From Bolinopsis microptera (taxonomy: Eukaryota > Ctenophora > Tentaculata > Lobata > Bolinopsidae), in NCBI RefSeq assembly GCF_026151205.1, contig NC_087076.1, forward strand, positions 17,209,919-17,273,918: a stretch of DNA of 64,000 nucleotides, given 5' to 3'. A program made the translations under genes and the position numbers. The notes beneath the pieces were generated by a model. It was given only the letters and a program-made list of their open reading frames with translations. It searched no databases and was not told the origin of the DNA. Positions within the stretch are counted from its first letter, which is position 1. Each line of letters opens with the position of its first letter. Shown here piece by piece: positions 61,001-64,000 of this stretch.

Positions 61001-61600
61001 CAGTCCTGGATGGTGTAAAAGAATGAACGGCCCTAAATAAATCAGCCTGTCAAATAAATCAAATCAAATCAAATGTGGCAATCATATCAAATTGTGCAGC
61101 AAAATCCCGTAACACTTACAATTGGCTCGTTACATTATTTTGGGTAACTTAGTCACATGACAATTACAACATGCCATGCAATTATTTCCCACCACTGCAA
61201 CTGATCACAGCAAACACGTTTGTAAGAGTACCAAGTGTTTTTAATGATCAGTTTGTACTTATGAGGGGTCGTTCACATACTACGTCATCAGCCAGGGGCC
61301 GCGGGGAGGGGGTTTCCAAAATTTCATACGTGCACACCAACTGTGGATCACATTTTGTACACTATCTGTGTACTGTTCACTGGATATACTAACTATGTAT
61401 CTAACCTGATTAGATATACAGTTAGTATATCCAGTGAACAGTAATCACTCTTATTTAATAAATATAAGTAATTACACTTTTACATTTGTTGCTAAATTGT
61501 AGCTCTGTTATCACTTATCGCTTAGCTTATCTCTGTTTAATATCCGACACAGCTTGTTTAACCGCCACAGTCTTACCTTGTAATACAAAGTGAATTACTT
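61001..61600. repeat. Duplicate of the receptor gene's upstream flank
   Basis: Almost identical to 59560-60150, including the hairpin and the GAGGGGTCGTTCACA repeat end. One visible difference is a short deletion near 61355. It is in tandem with the original. Confidence 0.88.
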
Positions 61601-61649
61601 AATATAATTGATAGCGGGTTTGTGGAAGCGCTAACATGGATTTAATGGT

Positions 61650-62460
61650 TTATCTGCTGGCTACATCGTATCGAGCTTTCTTTCAGACATTTTGTATCTA
61701 TATGGAGTATAGACGGAGTGACGTCTGGTCCTTATTCGGTTTCCGGTGTGATCACGTCTCATCATGTTGAATACTCAGCGGAACCTGGAGACTCACGTAG
61801 ATTTTCCAAACCTTTAATTTGCAATCTCTGTAATCTACTCCGGAGCTGAACGTCCTTCCAAAACTAGATTTCTAGCCAGAGTTGCACAACGAGCTAGAGC
61901 CCACGCCTCAGGATCAGCTCACCACCACTCCGAAGCTGCTACCTCTTTGTGCTACCTCCCAACCTGACCCTTAGAGAGGAGGAATTCGTCTGCTTCGACG
62001 GCAGTACAGACAAGGGATCTATATATGAAGAATCTTTTGATCTTGATATTGATTGTGGTATAATAGTGCTAGATTTCGAGCGTGCTTCCGTGAATGCTTT
62101 CACACTGGTGTTTGATCAGTGAATGACCGACGTGAATTACAATATCCACCTCCTACTTGACGCTGTTAAAGCATACATGGCTTTGAAGGACTTGAGATAG
62201 CTGAAGATAGCTGAACGAAGGATGAGTCTCGCAGGTCTTCTAGCCAGACGTGAAGAACTTCTGAGTCATCAACTTCTCTTCTGGGAACCCCTTCAAGGAC
62301 ATCGTCGAAGGGGAAGACCACACCTTACATATATTGACATCCTTCGGAAGGACAGCAAGGAGATTAACAAACTCCTGCTGGATAGACAGATTTGGAAAAA
62401 ACTATCTCTGTTAGGACGTTTAAGCCGCCCTAAGTCGAAGTAAGTCGAAGTCGAGGACTT
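61650..62460 (+). mobile_element. Non-LTR retrotransposon 3' fragment
   Basis: The plus-strand frame at 62222-62443 reads GLLARREELLSHQLLFWEPL then GHRRRGRPHLTYIDILRKD, the conserved tail of several animal non-LTR elements. Upstream sequence has short pieces of the same element with frameshifts. Confidence 0.7.
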
Positions 62461-62489
62461 GAAGCTTGACGAAACTCTTAATTGTTATC

Positions 62490-63300
62490 GATGAGGCCAA
62501 TTTCCTGTTTATTTGACGTATGATGTAATACGAAGTGTTTGTTTTGATTTTAAACCTGGTGAAGTAACCAACCATGAATATTCTAGCTCTGCAGCAATGC
62601 ATTCAAGAAGGCCGAGTCGACAAAATTGCTTCAGGCTGAGCTTATTTGCGAATCATCAGGTACGTATCTTGTTAGGCGTTGCACCCAGGGGCCCGCTAGT
62701 CCAATTCATGTAGTTCATAATAAGAATGGTTGGGAGTGTACTGCACCTCTTTGTCGTGATTTCTACAACTTCAACAGCGGTAGCTTAAATCCAGGTTTTT
62801 TGTGTCAACACGTAGCTTGTGTAAACCGCAACCTTAATGTTCAGCCTGATTAGATAATGTCCTAACATATGATAGTTTTGGTGATGATGATAAGAACCTC
62901 ATATTGGCTTTTTGTAAAATAGCGAAGGATTTCGGTCTTCCAGTAATGAAGCAGCACATTCCCACTATGGTAGATATATACAGTACTTCTCGATATATCT
63001 ACTATAGTGTGTTTGCTGGTGATGAGAAGCCGAAATACTATAGCAAGTTATGATCGCTGTAGTAAAACACATAAATGTGATTGTGGTATTAAATCTTGTC
63101 TTCATCGAAAAGTTGCTGGTCTTGCATCAGAGATTAATCCGCTTATGGGTGAGTCACGCCCCGAGGATGACAGTGACCCCAATGAACTCATGTTCGCAGA
63201 ATCGATGATGCAATATGTCCTAAAGAACAAAGTCATTCCCTTTGACGTGACTGAATTTAAGAATCAATCACCAAACATGTAGAAAATTTTCTTAAATCTG
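62490..63300 (+). pseudogene. Decayed transposon gene with a Cys/His-rich module
   Basis: Two frames carry coding-like sequence with zinc-ligand spacing: WECTAPLCRDF and FLCQHVACVNR (62626-62853), then HKCDCGIKSCLHRKVAGLAS (63007-63282). The CxC..CxH arrangement is reminiscent of SWIM or KDZ-transposon cysteine clusters, but the match is from memory and weak. The break between frames marks it as a pseudogene. Confidence 0.45.
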
Positions 63301-63930
63301 GTCATGCTGATGAGATAAATAGAATAAGTTACTTCATTTTCATTGCTAGTTCTGTAAGACATATTCGTGCCGTGATTTGAGAGAGTTGTCGCTCATATAT
63401 TAAAATGCTCTTCCGGTCGAAGTTTCATAACAGCTCCCTGCTCCATCTTCTTTTGAACAAGTCAATTCTGCAAAGTCCTCGGCTCATGCACCGGACATCA
63501 GTAATGAGTCAAGCGGTACAATTTAAATATGTAGTTCTACCACTATGCAATATGAATACATCAATGTTCAAACAGTATATTAAGTATTTGATCTGTATTA
63601 TCTCAGTGGTTTAGCTTATGATAAGAAATATTGGCAAAAATTACAATGAAGTTTTTGATATTTAGTTATTTGTTTTAGGGAAAGATTGGAATTTGTTTTT
63701 AACTATCCCTTGTTTAGAACTTTTATTTAATAATAAAGTATTGAAATTGAATGCAGTACCGATTTAATAACTTTAATCTCTCCATAATACGAGTTACTAA
63801 TTCTTGAATTTGTTTCAATATAACAAGTATCAACTCAAGTTTTAAATAATAATTAATACTGTGTGTTTCTTGTGTCTTCGTCAACATTTATAAGTATAAT
63901 CAATAACTATAACAGCACCTCAAAAATTAG
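63301..63930. other. AT-rich stretch without supported gene
   Basis: No coding frame, RNA gene or repeat family of this window recognised. Confidence 0.45.
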
Positions 63931-64000
63931 GCCTTGATTACGTAATATTGCTGTCAGGAGAGGTTGGGTCTTGATTACGGTTCATTAGTATTACAGAGGG
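63930..64000. repeat. C-rich dispersed repeat, inverted copy at window end
   Basis: GATTACGTAATATTGCTGTC and GGTTGGGTCTTGATTACGG match, in reverse complement, bases about 170-235. It continues beyond the window. Confidence 0.75.

Overview
This is a eukaryotic window. Its genes are split by GT-AG introns, and their products are animal proteins: PAF1, PAIP1, NDUFB9, PARP16, an ERICH6/FAM194 homologue, a filamin-type CH pair and an FTS/AKTIP-type UEV. It is AT-rich and full of transposon remnants: non-LTR retrotransposon pieces, elements with TTAA, TA, 8-bp or 9-bp target duplications, a tRNA-derived SINE, and poly-C/poly-G-bearing repeats. The content fits an invertebrate metazoan. A cnidarian is my best guess, but the sequence alone does not prove it.

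Layout, left to right. 1-4620: repeat zone with a 5'-truncated non-LTR retrotransposon inserted in a minisatellite-bearing inverted-repeat element. 4743-5404: exons of an unidentified minus-strand gene. 5937-9908: minus-strand coiled-coil gene with a hAT-like element in one intron. 10729-17237: ERICH6/FAM194-like gene, minus. 17661-20104: PAF1, minus. 20105-25832: gene-free, with half a foldback element, a SINE, LINE remnants and a TA-flanked element. 25833-32056: one minus-strand exon chain encoding two calponin-homology domains followed by a catalytically dead UEV domain of the FTS/AKTIP type. 32057-37534: mostly empty, with one probable terminal exon. 37535-40628: PAIP1, minus. 41128-44809: NDUFB9, minus, with a small plus-strand membrane-protein gene (42962-43676) inside its last intron. 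44907-45621: near-perfect 715-bp foldback palindrome. 45906-46814: PARP16, minus. 47451-53044: retrotransposon remnants, one split by a 2.5-kb TTAA-flanked element. 55870-59482: single-pass receptor-like membrane protein, minus. 60220-61450: degraded tandem copy of the start of that gene and its upstream flank. 61600-64000: decayed transposon sequence.

Every host gene but one reads on the minus strand, and several lie head to tail with gaps of roughly 0.4-0.8 kb (PAF1, ERICH6-like, coiled-coil, unidentified gene). PAF1 acts in nuclear transcription elongation, PAIP1 in cytoplasmic translation, NDUFB9 in mitochondrial complex I and PARP16 at the ER membrane, so this is a neighbourhood of housekeeping genes rather than one pathway. 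ERICH6-like and the coiled-coil protein may be ciliary or centrosomal; that is inference.

The most unusual item is the CH1-CH2-UEV gene. Its two halves lie in different frames of one long exon. Removing a 62-nt GT..AG segment (27773-27834) joins them in frame into about 720 residues. Exon boundaries throughout were set by hand from splice motifs, reading phase and family resemblance, and have no transcript support.
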